DNA from: Chromatiales bacterium
GTDB taxonomy: Bacteria; Pseudomonadota; Gammaproteobacteria; SZUA-140
Reading direction: 5' to 3'
Assembly: GCA_031285245.1 (NCBI GenBank)
Contig: JAITWN010000090.1
Span: 1 to 7,127, forward strand
DNA: 7,127 nucleotides
Shown: positions 1-5,853 of the stretch, piece after piece
How the letters are laid out: each line of letters opens with the position of its first letter
How positions within the stretch are numbered: the first letter of the stretch is position 1
Notes under the pieces: generated by a model
Told to the model about the DNA's origin: nothing
What the model saw: only the letters and a program-made list of their open reading frames with translations
Databases searched by the model: none
Program-made: the position numbers and the translations under genes

Positions 1-7
1 GAACGAT

Positions 8-28
8 GGACCTCATTCATTGAGGTCC
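8..28 (-). terminator. perfect hairpin downstream of the small membrane-peptide gene
   Basis: An 8-bp perfect inverted repeat (GGACCTCA / TGAGGTCC) is separated by a five-base loop (TTCAT). It lies 15 bases beyond the stop codon of the minus-strand gene at 44-148, so it is placed to end that transcript. The bases that follow on the minus strand (ATCGTTC) are only partly T-rich and the window stops there, so a complete intrinsic terminator cannot be confirmed. It could also be a structured mRNA 3' end or half of a shared terminator with a convergent gene outside the window. Confidence 0.45.
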
Positions 29-43
29 GTGGCGGAGCGGGTG

Positions 44-148
44 TTATTTACCGATGATGCCGAAGATGTAGAGCATGAGCATGACCGTGGCACTGCCGAC
101 GATCAGCATGACAGTAATCAGAAAGAGAGCGAAGATTGCGCGCGCCAT
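44..148 (-). CDS. 34-residue single-pass membrane peptide
   Basis: This is a short frame of 34 codons encoding an almost wholly hydrophobic peptide. It starts MARAIF, has one predicted transmembrane segment over about residues 4-31, and ends in a single lysine (IIGK). The ATG was chosen over the longer open frame upstream because a good Shine-Dalgarno run (AAGGA) sits seven bases before it and because the hydrophobic segment begins straight after it. The SD overlaps the stop codon of the preceding gene (TGAAGGA), and the gap between the two genes is 11 bases, which points to translational coupling and a shared transcript. I do not recognise a family. Single-helix peptides of this size commonly act as small regulators or subunits of membrane complexes, but nothing here shows which. 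It is too short for standard annotation cut-offs. Confidence 0.6.
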   Translation of the reverse strand: MARAIFALFLITVMLIVGSATVMLMLYIFGIIGK

Positions 149-159
149 GCTCCTATCCT

Positions 160-558
160 TCAGGCACGCGCAGTTGCGTCGCTCCCATCCAGCAACTGGA
201 TGGGATCGTCCGACGGCGGGCAATACGTCGACAGCGGCAAAGGATCGTCCGAGTCGAGCGCGAGAGAAAATTCCTTGCCACAGCTCGGGCAAGCACCGGT
301 GGCGCGCTCGTTCTGCGCCGTAATGCGAAAACGCCGGAATGCGACCACGGGGCCAGCGATCAGTAGCGCCGGCACCAGCACGAAATGAAGGCCAGGAATG
401 AGAATGGCGAGCACCGCCAACAACCATACCAGCCCCAGCGCGGCGAGCGCTCTCAGCACGCGATCCCGGGCGCCAAATTGCTTCACGTAGAGGGTGCCAA
501 CGCTCGTAGCGCCGGCATTATTGCTGATCACGATAGAGCGCTTCTCTATGGCTGACAT
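160..558 (-). CDS. two-helix membrane protein with C-terminal CPxCG motif
   Basis: This is a 132-residue protein of unassigned function. The first ~35 residues are soluble and end in basic residues (ARDRVLRAL). A hydrophobic hairpin over about residues 37-75 is made of two membrane segments split by PGLHF and closed by RRFR, which suggests both ends face the cytoplasm. The tail carries CPSCGKEF and, further on, YCP. This resembles a zinc ribbon, but only three cysteines are present, so metal binding is uncertain. The MSAIEK start at 558 was chosen because the open frame upstream (up to 714) runs through the divergent promoter region and has low-quality, arginine- and cysteine-rich sequence. 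An in-frame ATG at 582 is an alternative, and neither has a clear Shine-Dalgarno. It probably forms an operon with the 34-residue peptide downstream. I have an impression of similar hypothetical proteins in gammaproteobacteria but cannot name a family. Confidence 0.68.
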   Translation of the reverse strand: MSAIEKRSIVISNNAGATSVGTLYVKQFGARDRVLRALAALGLVWLLAVLAILIPGLHFVLVPALLIAGPVVAFRRFRITAQNERATGACPSCGKEFSLALDSDDPLPLSTYCPPSDDPIQLLDGSDATARA

Positions 559-623
559 TGGATCACTGACAATCTGCCTCATTCGCCGCTTGCTGCTCCA
601 GACATTGCGGCGCTCTCGCAAGG

Positions 624-652
624 AGCATACACAGCTCCCACCGAAGCGGCAA
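624..652 (-). promoter_or_regulatory. candidate sigma70 promoter for the 132-residue membrane-protein gene
   Basis: On the minus strand TTGCCG (647-652) and TATGCT (624-629) are separated by 17 bases; each matches four of six consensus positions. Transcription would begin near 617 and give a leader of about 59 bases to the start at 558. It lies back-to-back with the promoter proposed for the asmA-like gene. The fit is moderate and could be chance. Confidence 0.33.
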
Positions 653-663
653 ACGCGGGGAGT

Positions 664-691
664 TTGACAGCGGCTGGCCCGGTGGTAGTCT
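664..691 (+). promoter_or_regulatory. candidate sigma70 promoter for the asmA-mutY-yggX operon
   Basis: A perfect -35 hexamer TTGACA (664-669) is followed after 16 bases by TAGTCT (686-691), a weak -10 that keeps the key first, second and last positions. Transcription would start near 698, about 31 bases before the ATG of the asmA-like gene. The position, in the gap between divergent genes, is right for an operon promoter. The poor -10 suggests either a modest promoter or help from an activator. Confidence 0.45.
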
Positions 692-728
692 GCTGTCGTC
701 ATTACGCCTGTCACTTGGAAGTCCGCAC

Positions 729-2852
729 ATGCTCAAACGTTTTCTGCTCATCATCGGCCTGCTGGTGTTACTCCTCGTCGGTGCCTTGATCGCTGCTCTG
801 ATGCTTTTCAACCCCAACGATTACAAAGACGAAATCTCAAGCCTCGCGCGCGAACACACCGGCCGCGAACTGCGCATCGTCGATGATCTGCATCTGTCGA
901 TATTCCCGTGGCTCGGGCTCAAAACCGGCCGCATCGAATTCGCCAATGCACAGGGTTTTGGCCCCGAGCCCTTCGCGCGCTTCGATGATGCCAGCATCCA
1001 GGTGCGGTTGATGCCGCTCTTCAGTCGCCGCTTCGAAATCGACACGGTGACGCTACGCGGTCTAGTGCTGCACTTGGAGCGCGATGCCAATGGCCATAGC
1101 AACTGGGATGATCTCGCCGCAGCCGCAAGCGGCGAAGCACCGCAAGATGCACCGCCTGCCGATGCTGGCGATGTCGCCGCAGCGCTGCCCGTTGCGCTCA
1201 CCATCGGTGGGCTCGAACTGCGCGATGCCGAGCTTTATTGGCGCGATCGCAGCGCAGGCAGCGATATCGAAGTAACGCATATCGATCTCAGCAGCGGCAA
1301 AATCGAAGACGGTCACCCGGTCGATTTGAAACTCAGCTTCGATGTGCGCTCAGCGCAGCCCGCGCTCGCCGGCCACATCGATTTCTCTTCCCGCCTCACG
1401 GCGCTTCTTGGCGAACAGCGTGTGCACGCCGAGGAACTTCGTCTGCAAGCCCGGCTCCAGAGCGCTGATCTGCCGGGCGGCAAGGCGGATATTTCACTGT
1501 CAGCCGATGTGACCGCGGATCTGCCCGCGGAAATAGCCACAGTATCCAATCTCGCCCTGCAGGCTTACGGCATGCAAATAAGCGGAGCAATCGATGCCGC
1601 AGCCATCACGAGCGCGCCGAGCGCGAGCGGAAAAATCACCGTCGCTGAATTCAATCCGCGCACGCTGTTCAAAGCGCTTGGCGAAGAAGCCCCGGTTACA
1701 ACGGATCCAGCAGCGCTTACACGCGCGGCGGCTGCGCTCAGTTTCGAAGCAAGCACCGATTATGCGCGCGTCAGCGATATCGATGTGCGCCTCGATGACA
1801 CGCACCTGCGCGGCAAAGTCGGTGTGCGTTCTTTTGAGCAACCGGCCATCGATTTCAGCCTCGCTGTCGATGGCATCGATCTCGACCGCTATCTCCCGCC
1901 CGGCGAAGAAGCGCCTACAGGCGCCGTCGCCGCAGCGCCCGTAGCAACGGCATTGCTGCCCGTCGATACGCTGCGCGCGCTAAATTTACAAGGTGATCTG
2001 TCCATTGGCCACTTGCGCACCACTGGGCTCGCGCTCAGCGATCTACAAGTCTTCGCACAGGCGCGCAGCGGACTGCTGCGTTTCTCGCCCATGCGTGCAG
2101 CGCTGTACGAAGGCAAATATGAAGGCGAGATCACGATCGATGCGCGCGACAATACACCGAAGGTGGAATTGGCTGCGGCGCTTTCATCCGTGCAGGCAAA
2201 ACCCCTGCTCTCTGATCTGCTCGATCTCAAAATGATCAGCGGTAATGCGGATTTCACGCTGTCAGTGCGTACGCAAGGCAACACCGAGCCAGAGTTTCGC
2301 CGCGCGCTCGATGGCAAAGGTCGCTTCGTGTTTCACGACGGCGCCATCGAAGGCTTCAACGCCGCGCAGCTCATCCGCGATGCCAAAGCTCGATTGCAAG
2401 GCGGTAATGTCTCTGCAAACGCAGCGCGCACCACTGACTTCACTGAGACGTCGGGCAGCTTCGTCATCACCAAAGGCGTGCTGCGCAATGAAGATCTGAG
2501 TGGCAGCTCGCCTTATTTGCGACTCGCTGGCGCAGGCTCGGCCGATCTCAACGCCGAAACCGTCGATTACCGTCTGCGCGTACGCATCGTCGACACCTCC
2601 GCTGGCCAAGGCGGCGCAGGGCTCGATGATGTGAAGGGTCTCGATATTCCGATCCGCATTCAAGGATCGTGGGCACAGCCGAACATCGGTATCGATGGTG
2701 ATTTCGTAAAGAACGCGCTGCGCCAGGCGATCGAGAAATACACCGGCGCGAAGCAGCAGGAAATCCGCCAGAAAGTGGAAGAAAAAGTGCAAGAGGTACA
2801 GCAAAAGGCGCAGGAAAAGGTAGGCGACAAGCTCAAGGGCTTATTCAAATAG
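729..2852 (+). CDS. asmA: AsmA family envelope protein
   Basis: This 707-residue protein is anchored by one N-terminal membrane helix (about residues 5-27, after MLKR), with the rest in the periplasm. AsmA-family proteins are long beta-sheet groove proteins linked to outer-membrane assembly and lipid transport between membranes; E. coli AsmA is about 617 residues. The family signature is clear. NPNDYKDEI and TGRELRI follow the helix, then FPWLGLKTGRIEF (59-71) and NAQGFG. LTIGGLELRDAELYWRD lies at 157-173, and the conserved C-terminal core (GRFVFHDGAIEGFNAAQLI) at roughly 531-549. The last ~33 residues are charged and glutamine-rich and probably form an amphipathic helix or coiled coil. A linker rich in alanine and proline lies around 130-153. 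The start has GGAAG seven bases upstream. It is first in a run with mutY (86-base gap) and yggX, an order I recall from Pseudomonas, which supports the asmA name over other paralogues. Confidence 0.9.
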   Translation: MLKRFLLIIGLLVLLLVGALIAALMLFNPNDYKDEISSLAREHTGRELRIVDDLHLSIFPWLGLKTGRIEFANAQGFGPEPFARFDDASIQVRLMPLFSRRFEIDTVTLRGLVLHLERDANGHSNWDDLAAAASGEAPQDAPPADAGDVAAALPVALTIGGLELRDAELYWRDRSAGSDIEVTHIDLSSGKIEDGHPVDLKLSFDVRSAQPALAGHIDFSSRLTALLGEQRVHAEELRLQARLQSADLPGGKADISLSADVTADLPAEIATVSNLALQAYGMQISGAIDAAAITSAPSASGKITVAEFNPRTLFKALGEEAPVTTDPAALTRAAAALSFEASTDYARVSDIDVRLDDTHLRGKVGVRSFEQPAIDFSLAVDGIDLDRYLPPGEEAPTGAVAAAPVATALLPVDTLRALNLQGDLSIGHLRTTGLALSDLQVFAQARSGLLRFSPMRAALYEGKYEGEITIDARDNTPKVELAAALSSVQAKPLLSDLLDLKMISGNADFTLSVRTQGNTEPEFRRALDGKGRFVFHDGAIEGFNAAQLIRDAKARLQGGNVSANAARTTDFTETSGSFVITKGVLRNEDLSGSSPYLRLAGAGSADLNAETVDYRLRVRIVDTSAGQGGAGLDDVKGLDIPIRIQGSWAQPNIGIDGDFVKNALRQAIEKYTGAKQQEIRQKVEEKVQEVQQKAQEKVGDKLKGLFK

Positions 2853-2938
2853 CGCTTTTGGAATGAATCATCACGGACCTCTCAAGCCGTCAGCGGGTGC
2901 GGTGTTGCGGGACACGCTGAGCTACGAACCCACGATGA
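2853..2938 (+). other. asmA-mutY spacer, no clear terminator
   Basis: This 86-base spacer contains a short imperfect dyad (TCAGCG 2890-2895 with CGCTGA 2915-2920) but no T-run after it and no convincing promoter. I read it as internal to the transcript, so mutY is probably cotranscribed with the asmA-like gene. Confidence 0.4.
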
Positions 2939-4036
2939 ATGATGAATAGCGGTAACGACAGCGGCTTCGCGCCGGCATTACTCGCATGGTTCGATGTGCA
3001 TGGGCGCAAGGATCTGCCCTGGCAGCATCCCACCGATCCTTATCGGGTGTGGGTATCGGAAATTATGCTGCAACAAACGCAGGTGACGACGGTCATCCCG
3101 TATTTTCAGCGCTTCATGGCGCGATTTGCGAATGTTGCCGCACTCGCTGCGGCGCCGGTCGATGATGTGCTGGAATTATGGGCGGGTCTTGGTTATTACG
3201 CGCGTGCGCGCAATCTCCATCGCAGCGCGCGCATGGTGATGGAACAGCACGCGGGCAGTTTTCCTGTTGATATTGAAGCCTTGCGCGAACTACCTGGCAT
3301 CGGTCGCTCAACCGCGGGCGCGATCCTCGCGCAGGCATTTGAACAGCGAGAGCCCATTCTTGACGGCAACGTCAAACGCGTATTGACGCGCTATTACGCT
3401 ATCGAAGGCTGGCCGGGTAATAGCGCTGTCGAACGCGAGTTGTGGGAACTCGCCGATGCGGCAACGCCTACCGCGCGCGTGCGCGATTACACGCAGGCGA
3501 TCATGGATCTTGGCGCGACGCTGTGCACGCGCACAAAACCCGATTGCGCGCACTGCCCGCTCGCCCCCGACTGCATTGCGCGCCGGGAAAATCGGGCCAG
3601 CGCCTATCCGGAAAAAAAACCACGCGCGCGAAAACCCGAGCGCAGCGTCACCGTATTGCTGCTGCATGATGCGAGCGGCGCGGTATTGCTGCAACGACGC
3701 CCACCCACCGGCATCTGGGGCGGGCTGTGGAGTCTGCCGGAATTACCTACGGAACTACCAAAAGATGAAATCGATGCGTGGTGCCACGAACAACTGGGAC
3801 TCTCCATCATCGGAGAGCTGCACGCCGAACCCAGCCTGCGACATGAATTCACGCATTTCAGCTTGACCATCGAGCCACTGCGCGCACTCGCCGGCACGCT
3901 CTCAGCAGGCGCCGGACGCCTCATGGAGGGGCCTGACCGCGTCTGGTACAATGCTCGGCTTCCCAGCGCTCATGGCATGGCTGCCCCGATCCGGCGACTG
4001 ATCGAGCGCTCTCAACGTTCCCAGCAAAGTATTTAA
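2939..4036 (+). CDS. mutY: A/G-specific adenine glycosylase MutY
   Basis: This DNA-repair glycosylase removes adenine mispaired with 8-oxoguanine, preventing G:C to T:A transversions. It has 365 residues, close to the 350 of the E. coli enzyme. All catalytic features are present. The acid-base glutamate is E41 in WVSEIMLQQTQV. The helix-hairpin-helix is LPGIGRSTAGAIL (118-130), with S124 where bifunctional relatives have lysine. The catalytic aspartate is D142 in ILDGNVKRVL. The 4Fe-4S ligands are C196, C203, C206 and C212 in the C-x6-C-x2-C-x5-C pattern. A NUDIX-like C-terminal domain from about 236 to 340 checks for 8-oxoguanine. Its recognition loop reads FTH (304-306) where E. coli has FSH, a conservative change. 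The start is uncertain: ATGs at 2939 and 2942 are both in frame and neither has a good Shine-Dalgarno. The gene is followed by yggX after 12 bases. Confidence 0.97.
   Translation: MMNSGNDSGFAPALLAWFDVHGRKDLPWQHPTDPYRVWVSEIMLQQTQVTTVIPYFQRFMARFANVAALAAAPVDDVLELWAGLGYYARARNLHRSARMVMEQHAGSFPVDIEALRELPGIGRSTAGAILAQAFEQREPILDGNVKRVLTRYYAIEGWPGNSAVERELWELADAATPTARVRDYTQAIMDLGATLCTRTKPDCAHCPLAPDCIARRENRASAYPEKKPRARKPERSVTVLLLHDASGAVLLQRRPPTGIWGGLWSLPELPTELPKDEIDAWCHEQLGLSIIGELHAEPSLRHEFTHFSLTIEPLRALAGTLSAGAGRLMEGPDRVWYNARLPSAHGMAAPIRRLIERSQRSQQSI
3924..3952 (+). promoter_or_regulatory. possible internal promoter for yggX within mutY
   Basis: Near the 3' end of mutY there is an extended -10 element, TGG followed by TACAAT (3947-3952, five of six consensus positions), with a weak -35 (TGGAGG, 3924-3929) 17 bases upstream. 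Transcription would begin near 3959, about 90 bases before yggX, and could allow yggX to be expressed apart from mutY. The same bases encode Trp-Tyr-Asn, so the match may be a coding coincidence. Confidence 0.3.
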
Positions 4037-4048
4037 CGAGATCTCCCC

Positions 4049-4321
4049 ATGAGTCACACCGTGCACTGCGTCAAGCTTGGCAAAGAAGCCGAAGGACTGA
4101 GCTATTCGGTCTACCCTGGCGATCTCGGTCGGCGTATCTACGAAAACGTTTCCAAGGAAGCTTGGCAGATGTGGCTCAAGCATCAGACCATTCTGATCAA
4201 TGAGCACCGCTTGTCGCCCATCGAACCACGTGCGCGCAAATTCCTCGAACAGGAAATGGAGAAGTTTTTCTTCGGCGAGGGTTCGGTGCTGCCAGAGCAA
4301 TTCGTCGCGCCGAATAAATAG
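4049..4321 (+). CDS. yggX: YggX, Fe(2+)-trafficking / oxidative damage protection protein
   Basis: This small cytoplasmic protein of 90 residues (E. coli YggX has 91) is linked to handling of labile iron and protection of Fe-S clusters during oxidative stress; in E. coli it belongs to the SoxRS regulon. Family hallmarks run the whole length: VHCVKLGKEAEGL with the conserved Cys7, YPGDLGRRIYENVSKEAW, the QTILINEHRL block, and FLEQEMEKFFFGEG near the end. It starts 12 bases after the mutY stop with only a modest Shine-Dalgarno (CGAGA, seven bases before the ATG), so coupling to mutY translation is likely. The mutY-yggX pairing is widely conserved in gammaproteobacteria and makes functional sense, as MutY holds an oxidation-sensitive 4Fe-4S cluster. 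I see nothing unusual in the protein. Confidence 0.96.
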   Translation: MSHTVHCVKLGKEAEGLSYSVYPGDLGRRIYENVSKEAWQMWLKHQTILINEHRLSPIEPRARKFLEQEMEKFFFGEGSVLPEQFVAPNK

Positions 4322-4336
4322 CTGCATTCGATTTTC

Positions 4337-4411
4337 GTCATTGCGAGGAGCGTAGCGCCGTGGCAATCCAAGCCAGCTACGTGGATTGCTTCGGCTTCGC
4401 CTTGCAATGAC
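4337..4411. repeat. REP/MITE-like imperfect palindrome between convergent genes
   Basis: The element is about 75 bases long. The outer arms are GTCATTGC (4337-4344) with GCAATGAC (4404-4411), and the inner arms are GCAATCCA (4363-4370) with TGGATTGC (4382-4389), around an 11-base loop. The middle of each arm pairs imperfectly. The arm sequence (GTCATTGCGAGGAGCG and GTGGCAATCCA) matches a class of dispersed intergenic palindromes I recall from many bacterial genomes. It sits between the convergent yggX and SUMF1-fold genes, the usual place for such elements. A short T-run (4418-4421) follows on the plus strand, so the transcribed hairpin may also help end the yggX transcript. No second copy occurs in this window. 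Confidence 0.72.
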
Positions 4412-4429
4412 TGGGGCTTTTCAAAGACC

Positions 4430-5482
4430 TCACTCGGCGGCCGCGGCGCAGCGAAAACCAACATCCGTGCTCTTGGTTTCCGGCAATGCATGGCCACGGC
4501 GTGCGGCGCGAAAGAAAACGCTGAGCGCATAGTGGCCAAGGCCCGCGCCACCGCCTCGAATAACTTTGTGCTGCTCGCCGAACGCTTCATCCCAATACGT
4601 CGATCCGCTGTAAGGCAGATACCAGTCCTCGACCCACTCCGAGACGTTGCCGGCGAGATCATGCACGCCATAAGGCGACACATCGCCAGCATAAACGCCG
4701 ATCGGCGCGAGGGACTCCTCACCTTCCATCTGGTCGCCAGAATTGGCGCGACCATGCTCCCACTCATTACCCCAGGGATACTCCAGCCCCTGCGCGCCGC
4801 GCGCGGCTTTTTCCCACTGAGCTTCGCTCGGTAGACGCGCGCCGCGCCAACGACAATAGGCATCGGCATCGTTCCAGCTCACACCGGTTACCGGTAAACG
4901 ATCACGCTCGCGCTGGATATCCAATAGTTTGGCGAGCAGTTCCTCGCGCGTCATGCCGGCGAGGTCGCCCTCCAAACCAAAATAATCCGTAGCAATCCAG
5001 CGCAGATTGCCGACATGCGCAGTTTGCAGCTTGGAATCGCTGACGTTGTAGGCGTTCTGCACCCAGTCTTCGGGTTCAGCGTAGCCTGTCTCTTGCACGA
5101 AGCGTTTGAAATCGGCATTGCTGACTTCGAATTCATCGATGCGAAACGCGCCAAGCACCTGGCGCCGCTGCGGGTGTTCATTGAGATAAAGATCGACGGT
5201 GAAACCGTAGCGCCCGCTCAAGCCTTCGTCATCGGTACGGTCACTGCCCATGACGAATTCTCCGGCCGGCACCAACTTCATGCTGGCGGTGGCGGGTTTG
5301 GGTAATGACGGAAGCTCGCCTGACTGCGCCAACCAGGCCGGAGGCGAAGACAACTTCGGTGCGGGATCAGATGCCGGTCCGCAGGCGCTGAGCGAAATCA
5401 GCAACACCAGCAACCCCGTGTAGTACAGCGCCTTACAGTACAGCCCAGGCCCGCCGTATGCGGACAAATCGCCTCTTTCCAT
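4430..5482 (-). CDS. lipoprotein with formylglycine-generating-enzyme (SUMF1) fold
   Basis: This 350-residue protein carries a lipoprotein signal: hydrophobic residues 22-33 end in the lipobox L31-S32-A33-C34, so the mature protein should be lipid-anchored at Cys34. A short linker is followed by a SUMF1/FGE-type domain from about 68 to 346. The signatures are VPAGEFVMGS (71-80), FEVSNADFKRF (118-128), GVSWNDADAYCRWRGARLP (200-218), SEAQWEKAARG, YPWGNEW (235-241), GVHDLAGNVSEWVEDWY (272-288), IRGGG (308-312) and the closing DVGFRCA (340-346). C210 and C345 correspond to a structural disulfide of human FGE, but the catalytic cysteine pair expected after RGG is absent (GLGHYALSVFFRAARR), so sulfatase activation is unlikely. 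The true role is unknown; related non-canonical members act in other oxidations or as binding or structural proteins. The ATG at 5482 has GGAAAG five bases upstream; a GTG at 5488 with AGGAG ten bases upstream is an alternative start. Confidence 0.88.
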   Translation of the reverse strand: MERGDLSAYGGPGLYCKALYYTGLLVLLISLSACGPASDPAPKLSSPPAWLAQSGELPSLPKPATASMKLVPAGEFVMGSDRTDDEGLSGRYGFTVDLYLNEHPQRRQVLGAFRIDEFEVSNADFKRFVQETGYAEPEDWVQNAYNVSDSKLQTAHVGNLRWIATDYFGLEGDLAGMTREELLAKLLDIQRERDRLPVTGVSWNDADAYCRWRGARLPSEAQWEKAARGAQGLEYPWGNEWEHGRANSGDQMEGEESLAPIGVYAGDVSPYGVHDLAGNVSEWVEDWYLPYSGSTYWDEAFGEQHKVIRGGGAGLGHYALSVFFRAARRGHALPETKSTDVGFRCAAAAE

Positions 5483-5524
5483 ATCCACTTTCCAAAAACT
5501 CCTGCTTGCGCAGCACGGCTCAGC

Positions 5525-5554
5525 TTGACGCGATACGCCAGCGCCGGGTTTAAT
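5525..5554 (+). promoter_or_regulatory. promoter of tRNA-Phe
   Basis: TTGACG (5525-5530) and TTTAAT (5549-5554), each five of six consensus positions, are spaced 18 bases apart. Transcription would start near 5561 and give a leader of about 38 bases before the mature tRNA. The region just after the -10 contains GCG-rich sequence, as is common for stable-RNA promoters under stringent control, although that control is inferred. Confidence 0.6.
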
Positions 5555-5598
5555 ATGCGTCTTTCGCGAACGGCACATCCGCCGGCGCGACCTTTCCC

Positions 5599-5674
5599 GG
5601 CTAGGTAGCTCAGTTGGTAGAGCAGGTGACTGAAAATCACCGTGTCGGCGGTTCAATTCCGTCCCTGGCCACCA
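5599..5674 (+). tRNA. tRNA-Phe (anticodon GAA)
   Basis: A complete 76-base cloverleaf. The acceptor stem is GGCTAGG with CCTGGCC (one G-U pair), the D-stem GCTC with GAGC, and the anticodon stem GGTGA with TCACC around the loop CTGAAAA, which gives anticodon GAA. The variable region is GTGTC, and the T-arm is GGCGG with CCGTC (one G-U pair) around TTCAATT. The discriminator is A and the CCA end is encoded (5672-5674). The anticodon region closely resembles that of E. coli tRNA-Phe. It has its own promoter upstream and no obvious T-rich hairpin terminator right after it. In E. coli a tRNA-Phe gene also lies a few kilobases from mutY-yggX, from memory, so the linkage may be ancestral. Confidence 0.97.
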
Positions 5675-5735
5675 CTTTTCCCCTGATATTCTTCTTGCGA
5701 TCTTCCTGTCAGCCATCTTTAGCTGATGGAAGCTC

Positions 5736-5763
5736 TCGACAAAATCGCTGGTTCTGGTACAAC
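5736..5763 (+). promoter_or_regulatory. distal candidate promoter for the beta-helix gene
   Basis: TCGACA (5736-5741, five of six) and TACAAC (5758-5763, four of six) are 16 bases apart, with TGG directly before the -10 as in extended -10 promoters. Transcription would begin near 5770, about 109 bases before the beta-helix start codon. The -10 overlaps a 7-bp dyad (5753-5773). Confidence 0.35.
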
Positions 5764-5773
5764 CCTTACCAGA
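5753..5773. promoter_or_regulatory. 7-bp dyad overlapping the distal promoter
   Basis: The perfect inverted repeat TCTGGTA - seven bases - TACCAGA covers the -10 region of the distal candidate promoter. This is where a repressor operator would lie. It could equally form a small RNA hairpin downstream of tRNA-Phe, but no T-run follows it. Confidence 0.35.
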
Positions 5774-5801
5774 CACCTCAACTAGAGCGGAGATCGCACC
5801 G

Positions 5802-5810
5802 TGTTATACT
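5802..5810 (+). promoter_or_regulatory. proximal extended -10 promoter for the beta-helix gene
   Basis: TGT immediately followed by TATACT (5805-5810, five of six consensus positions) forms an extended -10 element, which can work without a good -35; none is visible at the expected distance. Transcription would begin near 5817, leaving a leader of about 62 bases to the ATG at 5879. Confidence 0.45.
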
Positions 5811-5853
5811 GTCGCTCATTCTTACCGACAGCCGGCACAGGAGAACGTGGGCG

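Noticed and set aside
559..714. Upstream extension of the two-helix membrane protein frame
   Set aside because: It crosses the divergent promoter region, is rich in arginine and cysteine without recognisable domains, and has no ribosome site at its first ATG.
1270..2700. Many ATCGAT and GATCT words in the asmA-like gene
   Set aside because: They fall in frame on Ile-Asp and Asp-Leu pairs, which AsmA-type beta-strand repeats use often, so codon and residue preference explain them.
2262..2804. 180-codon minus-strand frame inside the asmA-like gene
   Set aside because: It lies fully antisense to a recognised AsmA domain, with no ribosome site and low-complexity composition typical of a GC-rich shadow frame.
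2890..2920. Possible terminator after the asmA-like gene
   Set aside because: The dyad is short and interrupted and has no T-run after it.
3308..3694. 128-codon minus-strand frame inside mutY
   Set aside because: It is antisense to the catalytic and iron-sulfur regions of MutY and has no recognisable protein features.
4183..4869. 228-codon minus-strand frame spanning yggX, the palindrome and the lipoprotein gene end
   Set aside because: It overlaps two well supported genes in other frames and reads through the repeat element, with no domain.
5709..5729. Short alternative inverted repeats (TCAGC/GCTGA and CCATC/GATGG) after tRNA-Phe
   Set aside because: They are 5-bp stems that exclude each other and are not followed by a T-run, so they do not qualify as a terminator.
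5483..5776. 98-residue N-terminal extension of the SUMF1-fold lipoprotein frame
   Set aside because: It is the antisense reading of tRNA-Phe and its promoter (it contains the familiar GTELNRRHGDFQS-type artefact). The lipoprotein signal begins after it, at 5482.
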